A stretch of 64,000 nt of DNA from an uncultured Eubacteriales bacterium (lineage in GTDB: Bacteria > Bacillota > Clostridia > Christensenellales > CAG-314). Shown here piece by piece: positions 53,891 to 62,337 of the stretch. The notes under the pieces were generated by a model, which saw only the letters and a list, made by a program, of their open reading frames with translations, had not been told where the DNA came from and did not search any database. The first letter of the stretch is position 1. The number at the start of each line of letters is the position of its first letter. The stretch spans positions 7,732-71,731 of the forward strand of contig UQVY01000010.1 in the NCBI GenBank assembly GCA_900544545.1. Reading direction: 5' to 3'. Position numbers and translations under genes: made by a program.

Positions 53891-54304
53891 TTACTCGAGA
53901 CCCATATCCTCTTTCATAAGTCTGATGCATTCCGGCACGGGAATCTCCGGCGTGAAAACCCTGTCGTAACCCATCTTCCTGAATTTTTCGATGACTTCGG
54001 CGGGATCGGCTTTACCGACGACGAGATTTCCCCCGACGTAAAGAAGAATTCCTTTAAGCCCCGCTTCGTCGCACTTTTCTCTCATACCGCGGCAGTCGAT
54101 TTCACCGTGACCATACAAAGAAGAGACGGCTATTGCGTGCGCATCCGTCTCTATTGCAGCCTGTATATACTCCTCCTGTGAAACCATAACGCCCAGGTTA
54201 ACCACGTCAAGACCCGCCATTCTGTAGGCGTGTTCCAGAATCTTGTTACCGACGGCGTGAACGTCCGCGCCGATAACTCCCAACACTACAGTATTCTTTG
54301 CCAT
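53891..54304 (-). CDS. glmS: Glutamate mutase sigma (cobalamin-binding) subunit
   Basis: This 137-aa B12-binding subunit carries the DxHxxG motif as Asp14-Val-His16-Ala-Val-Gly19, in which His16 is the cobalt ligand, followed by VNLGVMVSQEEYIQAA and LLYVGGNLVVGK (nucleotide-tail pocket). Length equals that of the characterised clostridial subunit. It is the first gene of the operon, with a promoter about 75 bp upstream. The operon needs adenosylcobalamin; no cobalamin riboswitch is visible ahead of it. Confidence 0.96.
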   Translation of the reverse strand: MAKNTVVLGVIGADVHAVGNKILEHAYRMAGLDVVNLGVMVSQEEYIQAAIETDAHAIAVSSLYGHGEIDCRGMREKCDEAGLKGILLYVGGNLVVGKADPAEVIEKFRKMGYDRVFTPEIPVPECIRLMKEDMGLE

Positions 54305-54378
54305 TTTTTCCGCTCCGAATAATATTTGTGCAGTAACCCGATTCCGACATATCGTCTCTTCGCTTCACTGCATTGTAT

Positions 54379-54407
54379 ATAATACCACATCGCAGATTTT
54401 TTTTCAA
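54379..54407 (-). promoter_or_regulatory. Promoter of the glutamate mutase operon
   Basis: On the minus strand TTGAAA (54402-54407) and TATTAT (54379-54384) are spaced by 17 bp. Confidence 0.65.
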
Positions 54408-54572
54408 TGTTTTGAGTGCAATTTCAAAGCTCTCGTAAAACGGTTTTTGCTCTGTTTTAGTAATATATTGATATAAAGCCGCGTTTTTAAGGATTTCGAT
54501 ACGTTTTATCGATACAAAACCCTCGTTTTTTCGGAAAAATTCCGATAAAACCGAAGAATACTTATTGTTCCC

Positions 54573-55223
54573 TCACCGGATAAATCTAAGTCCGACTTTC
54601 CCGCCTTTGACTCCGCGTATCAGAACGGCGGTCGGTTCGTTGTCGCCGCGGAATCTGATTTCTTTCGGCTCTATGTTGACACTCCGCATTTCGTAAAAAA
54701 TCTCCGCGAGCCTTTCGAATCTGTGAACCATATAAAAGCTCCCTCCGAATTTCAGAAGCTTCGACGCGCTTTTCATCAGATCGGAAAGCGTCAGACTTCT
54801 CTCGTGACGACTTAAAGCTACCTCGGGAGTTTTACGCTGATCTCCGCTTCCGTCCTTCATATAGGGCGGATTGACCGTAACTACATCGAAACTTTCGCAG
54901 CCGAGAAGCTTATACGATTCGTTTACGTCCGCGCAGAGAGTTTCTATCCCTTTGAGTCCGTTGAGCGCAATCGTTCTTTTTGCCATATCCGATACCTGCG
55001 GCTGAATCTCGACGAGCACGGTCCGCAAAGCCTTCTGCTTATACGAAACGAGAATTCCGATTATTCCGCTCCCCGAACATAAATCGGCGACTCTCTTTCC
55101 TTTTGCGCCGCGGACGAAAGACGCGAGTTCGGTCGCATCGGAAGTAAAACGGTATCCATCGGGATTCTGTATTATCATAAGTCCGTCGAGCTGAAGGTCA
55201 TCGAGCCTTTCACCCTCCTTCAT
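54573..55223 (-). CDS. tRNA1(Val) adenine-N6-methyltransferase-like protein (TrmN6/YfiC type)
   Basis: This SAM-dependent methyltransferase (216 aa from the chosen start) has the SAM loop VADLCSGSGIIGILVSYK and the adenine-N6 motif VTVNPPYMKDGSG. Family members begin near MKEGERLDDLQLDGLMIIQ, so the ATG at 55223 is taken as start. An upstream ATG at 55322 would add 33 residues and overlap greA by 32 bp. Neither has a clear ribosome binding site, so coupling to greA is possible. Modification of tRNA is the family role; the exact target is inferred. Confidence 0.85.
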   Translation of the reverse strand: MKEGERLDDLQLDGLMIIQNPDGYRFTSDATELASFVRGAKGKRVADLCSGSGIIGILVSYKQKALRTVLVEIQPQVSDMAKRTIALNGLKGIETLCADVNESYKLLGCESFDVVTVNPPYMKDGSGDQRKTPEVALSRHERSLTLSDLMKSASKLLKFGGSFYMVHRFERLAEIFYEMRSVNIEPKEIRFRGDNEPTAVLIRGVKGGKVGLRFIR

Positions 55224-55290
55224 ATACGTCGGAGCAAGCGCAAGGATCTCTTCGGGCGAACGGACTTCCCCGCAATCGTTCCCGACGACG

Positions 55291-55758
55291 TTATCTTCTG
55301 ATATCTTTGATGACGACGGCATAACTGCTCTTTGGAGCTTCGACGAGAACCTCTTCGTTTTTACATCTTCCGAGAACCGCTTTTCCGACGGGAGACTCGT
55401 TGCTTACTCTGTTGTTCCTGAAATCGCTTTCGGTCGTACCTACGATCTGGAATTCGGATTCGTGTCCGTTATCGACTCTTTTGACCGTAACGAAACAACC
55501 TATCGTTACCGTACTGAGGTCCTGAACGTCGGCAATGACCTTAGCCGTTCTGAGCTTCTGTTCGAGTTCGATAATCTCGCCCTCTACGGCTGCCTGTTCT
55601 TCCTTCGCGGCGTCGTATTCGGCATTCTCGGCAAGGTCGCCGAAGCCTCTTGCTTCTTTGATTTTTTCGCTGACTTCGTGTCTTTTCGTTGATTTCAGAT
55701 AGGCAAGGCGTTCTTCCAGCTCCTTTTTGCCTCTTTCGGTTAATAAAACTTCTGCCAT
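55291..55758 (-). CDS. greA: Transcription elongation factor GreA
   Basis: This 155-aa protein has an N-terminal antiparallel coiled coil with the acidic tip (ARGFGDLAENAEYDAAKEEQ) and a C-terminal FKBP-like domain (VTIGCFVTVKRVDNG, VSNESPVGKAVLGR). GreA stimulates transcript cleavage by stalled RNA polymerase. Length and motifs are standard. It starts a short transcription unit with the methyltransferase downstream. Confidence 0.96.
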   Translation of the reverse strand: MAEVLLTERGKKELEERLAYLKSTKRHEVSEKIKEARGFGDLAENAEYDAAKEEQAAVEGEIIELEQKLRTAKVIADVQDLSTVTIGCFVTVKRVDNGHESEFQIVGTTESDFRNNRVSNESPVGKAVLGRCKNEEVLVEAPKSSYAVVIKDIRR

Positions 55759-55956
55759 TTGTTCCTCGTTAAATACTGTTGTCTGGATTCAGCCTCTTGA
55801 GGCCGCAACATTACGTTTCTGCTAACGCACACATCATATTCTATCACAAAATCCGCCTTTTGAAAAGCGATTAAAAGCATTTTCTCTTTTGACCCAGGTC
55901 TTTTTGAATCGAGCCTTTATTATCGAAGTTCGTTTCCGAAAAACTTTACGCCAAGC

Positions 55957-55990
55957 AAAACGGACTCCGAATTATTTCAAAGTCCGTTTT
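55957..55990 (-). terminator. Intrinsic terminator of the DUF4097 lipoprotein operon
   Basis: AAAACGGACT (55957-55966) and AGTCCGTTTT (55981-55990) pair perfectly and end in T runs on both strands, 66 bp past the stop codon of the small lipoprotein gene. Confidence 0.8.
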
Positions 55991-56056
55991 TAAATCTTAC
56001 ATTATCCGATTTTAAATCTCTTAATCCGAAAATCTATCGTTTCGGTCGCTTTTCGG

Positions 56057-56539
56057 TCACGAATTCGCAGACGATTCGAACGCATTGGCTTCTATTTCAA
56101 AAGCCGCGCTCTCTCCCGCAACCATAAGTGAATAACTTCCTACCTCGTCGGCAACGAAAGAATCTTTTTCGCCGATTCCGAAATATCGGACGATTTCACC
56201 GCCGAAAAGAACATAAACCGCAATATTTCCCGCGGAAATCGTCGCGTTAACGTCAAGACGATATCCGAAACCTTCTTTTACGGTAAAAGAAAAGCATTTT
56301 TTGATTCCGGAGAGCTTCGCCGTCTTTAAGCCGAAAGAGATTCCGTCTTTCCCCGAAGAAAATCGCTTAATCGAACCGACTTCGAAACACAAAGGATTTT
56401 CAGCCTTTAAATCGGCTTCGGTCAACACGCAAAGCGAATAATTTTCGTCTCCGTTTTGGTCTTTTATATGACCGTAACCGCAGCCCGTAAGCGAGAAAAG
56501 CAACAGAAAAGCAAGCATTGCGTATAAAAATCTTTTCAT
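56057..56539 (-). CDS. Small lipoprotein
   Basis: This 160-aa protein has lipobox LTGC at about residue 20, then a compact beta-rich domain (SFTVKEGFGYRLDVNATISA, VYVLFGGEIVRYFGIGEKDS, VGSYSLMVAGES), suggesting a small carbohydrate- or ligand-binding sandwich. It is not assigned to a named family. It starts 10 bp after the DUF4097 lipoprotein gene and shares its promoter, so the two exported lipoproteins are likely made together. Confidence 0.7.
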   Translation of the reverse strand: MKRFLYAMLAFLLLFSLTGCGYGHIKDQNGDENYSLCVLTEADLKAENPLCFEVGSIKRFSSGKDGISFGLKTAKLSGIKKCFSFTVKEGFGYRLDVNATISAGNIAVYVLFGGEIVRYFGIGEKDSFVADEVGSYSLMVAGESAAFEIEANAFESSANS

Positions 56540-56549
56540 ATCGGTCTCC

Positions 56550-57539
56550 TTATTGTTTTACGAAAAAGTCGCCGCTCGTGGTTTCGACTTCAAGACGGAT
56601 TTTTCCGTTTCCGACGACGAATTTCCTGTTTTCCACAGAATATTTATCGCAGACAAAACTTCCGCTGACCGTGGAATAGTCCGCAGTAAAGCCGTTTTCA
56701 CCGAGAAGAGTAATCTTTACGTCGCCGCTGACCGTACCTACGGAAATCCTGCCGGCAGATTCCAGCCCCAAATTCACGTAGCCGCTCGTCGTCGATATAC
56801 GGGCAACGCAATCTTCGGCGCCGACAAAATCGCCGACGGAAACGCTCCCGGAAACCGTATCGCAGAAGAAATCCTTTCTCGAAACGACGCTTTGCAGCGA
56901 CACTTTCCCGGACGTCGTTCCGATTTCAATCGTACCGGCAGACAATTCGCCGCCGATTATTTCGCCCGAAACGCTGCCGAGTCCGATTTCGTCGCCGATA
57001 AGTTCTTTCGTCCATTTAATTTTGCCGCTCGTCGTGCTTAACGATATTTCCGCGGCTTTCATGGATACAAGCGTCAAATCCCCCGAAACCGAAGATATTT
57101 CGGCATCTTTAAGCTCGTGATTTTCCGTGCAGACCGAAGCCGAAACCGTCGAAACCACAAGTTCGATTCCGTCGGGAATCTCTATATCGAGATTCTTATC
57201 TCCTTTTTTGAGGAAAAAGTCCTTGTAAACGAATCCCGATTCGCAAAAACGCACGAAAAGCGTCTTTCCGTCGATAAGCCAACGCATTTTAAAGCCCTCG
57301 TCGCCCGAATCGTTGTTCTTTTCAATCGCGGAAAGAGTCTCTTTGTCGGAGTTCTTTATGTTCACGCTTCCTCTCGCCCAATAAATCTCGATTCTTTCGA
57401 CGTCTTTTACGTTATACGTAAAGTCGCCCGCGGAATAAGCCTCGGCGTTATCGTAAAAATCACCTATAATATAGTTTGCACAGCCGCAGAACGCGCATAA
57501 AAGCACGCAAGCCGCAATAATCGGAACCATTTTCTTCAT
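56550..57539 (-). CDS. DUF4097-type lipoprotein
   Basis: This 329-aa protein has lipobox CGC near residue 20. After about 110 residues it becomes a chain of beta-helix units with VSGDL, TTSGKI, SVSGEI, TTSGKV, TVSGSV and TTSGYV signatures, the DUF4097 putative adhesin pattern. It is the exported counterpart of the cytoplasmic form at 19420-20508 and ends the same way (VETTSGDFFVKQ against VSGNLTVK). It has a strong own promoter. The role is unknown; cell-envelope stress or adhesion have been suggested for the family. Confidence 0.8.
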   Translation of the reverse strand: MKKMVPIIAACVLLCAFCGCANYIIGDFYDNAEAYSAGDFTYNVKDVERIEIYWARGSVNIKNSDKETLSAIEKNNDSGDEGFKMRWLIDGKTLFVRFCESGFVYKDFFLKKGDKNLDIEIPDGIELVVSTVSASVCTENHELKDAEISSVSGDLTLVSMKAAEISLSTTSGKIKWTKELIGDEIGLGSVSGEIIGGELSAGTIEIGTTSGKVSLQSVVSRKDFFCDTVSGSVSVGDFVGAEDCVARISTTSGYVNLGLESAGRISVGTVSGDVKITLLGENGFTADYSTVSGSFVCDKYSVENRKFVVGNGKIRLEVETTSGDFFVKQ

Positions 57540-57593
57540 CGTTTTTTCCTTCGCGCGCGGAATAATCAGTAATGCTTGTTTTATTACGGTTGT

Positions 57594-57622
57594 ATTATAT
57601 GATCGGAACGAAGGTTTGTCAA
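57594..57622 (-). promoter_or_regulatory. Promoter of the DUF4097 lipoprotein operon
   Basis: On the minus strand perfect TTGACA (57617-57622) and perfect TATAAT (57594-57599) are spaced by 17 bp. Confidence 0.8.
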
Positions 57623-57694
57623 GCGTTTACGGCAAACGAATCCCGATTTTTACGGAAAGCATAACTCCGCCAGAAAACACGCGCGGGAATTCCA

Positions 57695-57724
57695 TTGACA
57701 AAAGTCCGGGAGTTATCGTATAAT
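57695..57724 (+). promoter_or_regulatory. Promoter of tag
   Basis: Perfect TTGACA (57695-57700) and perfect TATAAT (57719-57724) are spaced by 18 bp, just ahead of the GAGGTGAA ribosome binding site of tag. Confidence 0.75.
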
Positions 57725-57741
57725 GCAGACGAGGTGAACGT

Positions 57742-58130
57742 ATGATTGAAAAGAGATGCGGTTGGTGCGGAGATAACCCGTTATACGTAAAATATCACGA
57801 CGAAGAATGGGGAAAGCCCGTACACGACGACGGAAAATTATTCGAATTCCTTATTCTCGAAACAAATCAGGCAGGACTTTCCTGGATAACCGTACTTAAA
57901 AAAGAGAGGCTATGCGAGAGGCTTATTGCGGATTCAATCCCGAAAAAGTCGCCGCTTTTACCGAAGAAGACAAGCGCAGACTTATGAGCAATCCGAATAT
58001 AATACGCAACGGACGAAAAATCGACGCGGCTGTCCGCAACGCAAAAAGATTCCTCGAAATTCAGAAGGAATTCGGAAGTTTCGACCGATATATATGGGGA
58101 TTTACCGATTATAAGCAAATAAAAAACCTT
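57742..58130 (+). pseudogene. tag: DNA-3-methyladenine glycosylase I, frameshifted and truncated
   Basis: The frame opens with RCGWCGDNPLYVKYHDEEWG and QAGLSWITVLKK, diagnostic of Tag, which excises 3-methyladenine. At the A run 57898-57903 the frame shifts: one more A would restore KKREAMREAYCGFNPEKVAA and continue through NIIRNGRKIDAAVRNAKRF to FTDYKQIKN. Homology stops at about 58125, so the last third is missing, including the KRGFKFVG zinc-site region. Beyond lies a phage-tail-like gene on the other strand. The promoter is intact, so the loss appears recent or is an assembly join. Confidence 0.85.
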
Positions 58131-58132
58131 CC

Positions 58133-58381
58133 TTATACTGCCGTGTTAAGCGTCGTTGTAATTGCGTTGTTTATGGCATCCGTAACCGCTTTTTGAGACA
58201 TAACCGCAGTAGTGCTTTGCCCACTCTCCTGCTTAACTTCAACTGTGCTGTTTTTCAGATATTGAATATTTTCAACGATTGCGTTGAATTGCTCTGCTGT
58301 AAGCCCCGTTTTTCGCGTGGCTTGTTCGGTCATTATGTTTTCCGGTTCCGTCCAAGCGGGTGTTTTATTCCATTGCGCCAT
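58133..58381 (-). CDS. Phage tail-fibre-like protein, C-terminally truncated
   Basis: This 82-aa protein contains VEVKQESGQSTTAVMSQKAV, a segment common in tail-fibre or receptor-binding proteins of Firmicutes phages, after an N-terminus (MAQWNKTPAWTEPENIMTEQ) typical of short tail proteins. The end coincides with the break in tag, so the gene is probably cut there. It starts 12 bp after the next tail-like gene. Confidence 0.6.
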   Translation of the reverse strand: MAQWNKTPAWTEPENIMTEQATRKTGLTAEQFNAIVENIQYLKNSTVEVKQESGQSTTAVMSQKAVTDAINNAITTTLNTAV

Positions 58382-58393
58382 CTGCCACTCTCC

Positions 58394-58972
58394 TTATGAA
58401 TTGCTGTTCAGTATTTCCTTTGCGACGATTTCACGGTAATAGAAGCCGTCGTATTTGGAATTTGCCTTGATTATCTCGAAGTCGTTTCCGACCGATTCGT
58501 TACTCGTTTCAGAACTCGACGAAAGATACTTGCCTTCAAGGTCTTTGATTTTGATTCGGTCTCCCGCCCTTAGGTAACGAGTTTCACCGTCAATCTCGTA
58601 TTTTCGATTGTTGATAAGGTCGAATGTCGCTATCAGCCTGTCGGTTTTATAAGCATTGATTATCTCTTGGGCTATACCGCTGAAAGATAACGACGCATTG
58701 TTTATCGGCGACTGCATCAATTCATTTGTTTGCAATTCGAGCGTTTTAGAGCCGCGGCTATCACTTCCACCCGACATAACTTCGATTTCATCTTTTGAGA
58801 CAGTAAATCCGTTGACGGTAATTTCTATGGATTGCGCCTCGTAATATTGATTTGTATGGCTTGGTGCGCCAATGAAAGGATAACGCACAGTGTGCCACCC
58901 TGACGAAACTACGAAAAAGTATTTGACCTTAAACGTGTAAATGCTGTTACATGCTTCTATTACATGAGCCAT
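58394..58972 (-). CDS. Phage tail-like protein, unknown
   Basis: This 192-aa protein is beta-rich, with no signal peptide or enzyme motif. It contains IEITVNGFTVSKDEIEVMSG and a Ser-rich stretch (LSSSSETSNESVG), as seen in small prophage tail or baseplate accessory proteins. Its place directly before the tail-fibre-like gene supports a prophage origin. No terminase, capsid or lysis genes are in the window, so only a fragment of a prophage is present. Confidence 0.5.
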   Translation of the reverse strand: MAHVIEACNSIYTFKVKYFFVVSSGWHTVRYPFIGAPSHTNQYYEAQSIEITVNGFTVSKDEIEVMSGGSDSRGSKTLELQTNELMQSPINNASLSFSGIAQEIINAYKTDRLIATFDLINNRKYEIDGETRYLRAGDRIKIKDLEGKYLSSSSETSNESVGNDFEIIKANSKYDGFYYREIVAKEILNSNS

Positions 58973-58995
58973 CCCGATCGTTTTTATATAATAAA

Positions 58996-59021
58996 TTCAG
59001 GCTCCGCGGAGGGAGCCTGAA
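58996..59021 (-). terminator. Intrinsic terminator of the InlB-repeat lipoprotein gene
   Basis: TTCAGGCTCC (58996-59005) and GGAGCCTGAA (59012-59021) form a perfect 10-bp stem; minus-strand transcripts run into an AT-rich tail. Confidence 0.75.
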
Positions 59022-59058
59022 TTATTTGTTTGAATTTATTAAGCTTTTTCAATGCGGT

Positions 59059-61983
59059 TCAATCTTTTTCTCTGAAGCACACAGCGTCGAATTTAAGAGC
59101 TGCGGGCATAGTCCGGATATCCGAAGCAAAAGCCTTTCCGAGGTCGTTTTGTTCCGGTTGTTCCGCTTGTTCTTCTTCAAGACGGGCGAATACGTTGTTA
59201 TACGGGCTTTCACCGGCGGTGAAGGTGTATTCGGGATTTTCGGTAACGAGAACCTCCTGCTGATTTTCATCGTAAGCGAACCAGCCGACAAAGCTGAAGC
59301 CCTCGTAAGGAATTGCTTTAACGGTGACCTGTTCGCCTTGTCTGAGATTTTCAACGGCATAATCGGGGCCTACGTTCTCGCCGTTGACCTCGAGATAAGC
59401 TTCTCCGCTTACCCATGCGCTGAAGGAGAAGGTTTGTTCTTCTTCAAGACGGGCGAATACTCTGTCATACTGGCTTTCACCGGCAGTGAAGGTGTATTCG
59501 GGATTTTCGGTAACGGGAACCTCCTGCCGATTTTCATCGTAAGCGAACCAGCCGACAAAGCGGAAGCCCTCGGCAGGAATTGCTTTAACGGTGACCTGTT
59601 CGCCTTGTCTGAGATTTTCAACGAAATAATCGGGGCCTATGTTCTCGCCGTTGACCTCGAGATAACCGTTTCCGCTTACCCATGCGCTGAAGGAGAAGGT
59701 TTGTTCTCGTTCGGTACGGGCGAATACGTTGTTATACTGGCTTTCACCGGCGGTGAAGGTGTATTCGGGATTTTCGGTAACGACAATGCTCTGCTGGTTT
59801 GGACCGATAGCATTCCAGCCCACGAATACGTAGCCCTGGTTAGCTACGGCCTTAACGGTAACGCTTTTGCCCTTGGGAAGATATTGTTCGTAACGATCGC
59901 CTACGTTCTCGCCGTTGACCTCGAGATGTCCGACTTGGTCGCCGTAGATGCAGGCAGTGAATAAGAAGGGCTCTTCTTCAAATTCAAAAATAGGCTTCAG
60001 GTAGAGTTCTATCTCCGAGTCCCAATGGGAGTTGTAATATTCGTATACTGCATCTGTGGAAATTATTTCGTCTCTACACTCGTTACGCCATCCGACAAAC
60101 CGATAGCCCTCGTTGGCTTCTGCCCGGAGCCGAACACGGTATTGGTCGATATTCCGGTCGAATACCTTTGCGAAATAAAAGCCTACGTTCTCTTCTTCCG
60201 TCCAAGGATGATATTCCGGTCGATCCTGATCATACGGGTAAGAAATTGTGAAATAGCCCTTATCCCTGTCTTTTTCATCGATAAACGCTTTTAAATAATA
60301 ATTTCTATACTCGTCCAGGCTTATAAACGCAGCATATATTTCGTTGTAGTCGCTTTCACCGGCGGTAAAGACGTATTCGTAATTATGGAAGAGTATATCC
60401 GAATCCTCCGGGAAGGTTTTCTCCTTATACCAGCCCGTGAAAAACTCGTAGGAAGATGATTCCATTACTTCGATCCAAGCCCTGACAACCACCTGCTCGC
60501 CCTTTCTGAGCTTAGCTCTATAGTTATCAGAGTCGTCGTATGTATAGCCGTCGACCTCTATATAACCCTGAGTGTAGGTGAGGTCAGAACTATAGTGGCC
60601 AGTTCCTTGATTTACGACGCCGGCAGTGAAATCATATAGCTTTTCCGAGATTTCTACGGTAAACGAAGCCTTGAGTTCGTTATTGTAAGGATGAGTTATC
60701 GTGACGGTATAGGTTCCTATCTCCCATGAAGAAAGTCCGCCGTCGTCGATTATATTAGCCGCATAATTCCAAGGATGAGTAGGACCGAGTTTTACCAATA
60801 CTCCGTCGATATTAACGTGTTGATATATATTTATCTTGTTGAGGTCTATCCGGTCCTTATCCTCTGTTGTAAGGTGTATTATCTTATCGTCCAGAGGCTC
60901 ATCGCTATTATCGAGTAAGCCCGATTCACCTGAGCTCAGCGATATCTTTTCAATATTTGTTGCGTCGAGATCAAAGAGCGCGACGATGACATAACTCATA
61001 TAATCGGTCATATTCACTTCGATTACACTGTCATGTATAAGGACTTCATAATTCGAACTCCCCGCGTCTCTCGCTTTGCGCGTACAGTTATCCATATACA
61101 TGTCACTGGCCTGTATTTCGAAGTCTACCTTTTCTATATACCAGCCCATGAACTTATATGCGGCATTTTTCGAGTAAGCCTCCAGCTTGACGGTTGCATT
61201 GTAGCCCGTGTACTGCTCGGGTTCGTCGGGAGAAAAGGTTTTTCCTGCGTTCGGACCCGGAATGAATTTATCTAAGGCATAGCTTTGAGGGGAATTAGGG
61301 GAAGCTTTCACGATATCCGAAATGCTGCCGTCATCGTTGATTTGTCGTATCGATCCGTAGAGTTCTGCGGTAACCATACGTCCGCGCAAAGCAGGCATGA
61401 CAAAGAAATTGTTCCTGAAATAGTCATTGGTGAGGGGACGACTGAAGTGGTTCTTGGAGGGAAGAGTGGTTTCAAAAGAAAGAATACCGGTTTCTATGTC
61501 GTATGTACAGGGAATACGCTCGAGCTTGGCTCCTCCCTTATCCTGAAATACCACGAAGTCGGTATAGTAATTAGGGTTATCTTTCAGAATCTGGAAATAA
61601 TATTCCGGACGAACCTCCATCCGGACTTTGTCGGAGGGGACAAAGGGTGTTTTGTCGCTCTTATGAAGGATGCTAATCGAACGGATTGCACATATTTCAT
61701 TGAGCCGTTTGAGGTTATTGCGACCTTTCATAAATATCTCTTGTGCCGCTTTTTTGTATTCCTCGTCCGGGATCATATTCAGAAAATCTCTGCCTGTATC
61801 ATCGGGAATATGCCGATCGTCGTCAACAAGTTCCGCGTCGGCAGGGAAAACTCCTTTGACTACCGTATGTGAAGAGGCATCTCTAAGCTCCGTTACTATA
61901 ATGTCTTCAAGAGGACATCCGGCTAAAATGCCGCACGTCAATACCATAAATAAAAGTATCAATAGTATTTTATACTTTTTCAT
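59059..61983 (-). CDS. Large lipoprotein with tandem InlB-like (Flg_new-type) repeats
   Basis: This 974-aa lipoprotein has lipobox LAGC (about residue 23). Residues 30 to about 450 form a unique N-terminal region. The C-terminal half is a series of beta-grasp-like units, each with GYLEVNGENIGPDY, LRQGEQVTVKAIP, GFRFVGWFAYDENRQ and ENPEYTFTAGESQY motifs. The last three units, about 89 residues each, are nearly identical at DNA level. No LPxTG or other wall anchor is present beyond the lipid. It is probably an adhesin or binding protein. The start has AAGGAG upstream; copy B of the 130-bp repeat lies 144 bp before it. Confidence 0.8.
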   Translation of the reverse strand: MKKYKILLILLFMVLTCGILAGCPLEDIIVTELRDASSHTVVKGVFPADAELVDDDRHIPDDTGRDFLNMIPDEEYKKAAQEIFMKGRNNLKRLNEICAIRSISILHKSDKTPFVPSDKVRMEVRPEYYFQILKDNPNYYTDFVVFQDKGGAKLERIPCTYDIETGILSFETTLPSKNHFSRPLTNDYFRNNFFVMPALRGRMVTAELYGSIRQINDDGSISDIVKASPNSPQSYALDKFIPGPNAGKTFSPDEPEQYTGYNATVKLEAYSKNAAYKFMGWYIEKVDFEIQASDMYMDNCTRKARDAGSSNYEVLIHDSVIEVNMTDYMSYVIVALFDLDATNIEKISLSSGESGLLDNSDEPLDDKIIHLTTEDKDRIDLNKINIYQHVNIDGVLVKLGPTHPWNYAANIIDDGGLSSWEIGTYTVTITHPYNNELKASFTVEISEKLYDFTAGVVNQGTGHYSSDLTYTQGYIEVDGYTYDDSDNYRAKLRKGEQVVVRAWIEVMESSSYEFFTGWYKEKTFPEDSDILFHNYEYVFTAGESDYNEIYAAFISLDEYRNYYLKAFIDEKDRDKGYFTISYPYDQDRPEYHPWTEEENVGFYFAKVFDRNIDQYRVRLRAEANEGYRFVGWRNECRDEIISTDAVYEYYNSHWDSEIELYLKPIFEFEEEPFLFTACIYGDQVGHLEVNGENVGDRYEQYLPKGKSVTVKAVANQGYVFVGWNAIGPNQQSIVVTENPEYTFTAGESQYNNVFARTEREQTFSFSAWVSGNGYLEVNGENIGPDYFVENLRQGEQVTVKAIPAEGFRFVGWFAYDENRQEVPVTENPEYTFTAGESQYDRVFARLEEEQTFSFSAWVSGEAYLEVNGENVGPDYAVENLRQGEQVTVKAIPYEGFSFVGWFAYDENQQEVLVTENPEYTFTAGESPYNNVFARLEEEQAEQPEQNDLGKAFASDIRTMPAALKFDAVCFREKD
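59370..59965 (-). repeat. Tandem DNA repeats of about 264-267 bp within the lipoprotein gene
   Basis: The string GTTCTCGCCGTTGACCTCGA recurs at 59374, 59641 and 59905 (plus-strand coordinates), with long near-identical flanks. These are three recent copies of one repeat unit, prone to unequal recombination and to assembly collapse. Confidence 0.8.
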
Positions 61984-62337
61984 CTTATTCTCCTTTGTGC
62001 GTTCTGCACGATATTATTGAATGGTTTTCCGTAATATTCTGCGGAAAGTTTGTTAAGAATCACTAAGGTTGTGAGCCGCTGCAAGCGGCAGGTGATAAGC
62101 TCCCTCTTTTCCCTCCTTTATTTTATTTTACGTACACTACGCCTGATTTTGCATTTTGCATATATATTTTATCATAGGTGGTATGCGGTTGGGGGAGTGC
62201 CATTCGGCACCCCTTTGGCAAATTTTTTGTGTTTTTTAGAAAAAATTTTTGCAAAAACAAAACATATGTACGTATAAATTTCGAGTACCCGCATTCATAC
62301 CTGTATTATATTTTCAGGATTTTGGGAAGCAATTTGG
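61984..62337. other. Intergenic region holding the second 130-bp repeat
   Basis: These 354 AT-rich bp upstream of the InlB-repeat lipoprotein contain copy B of the dispersed repeat (62127-62257). No gene was found. No promoter with both boxes was convincing, though the repeat carries TATGATAAAAT on the minus strand. Confidence 0.5.
62127..62257. repeat. 130-bp dispersed repeat, copy B
   Basis: Near-identical to 5978-6107 and in the same orientation, with a hairpin GTGCC..GGCAC and following T runs. It again lies upstream of a minus-strand gene. Confidence 0.85.

Noticed and set aside
54305..54572. Cobalamin riboswitch ahead of the B12-dependent glutamate mutase operon
   Set aside because: The 268-bp region is AT-rich with a simple promoter and lacks a B12-box-like sequence or the multi-stem structure.
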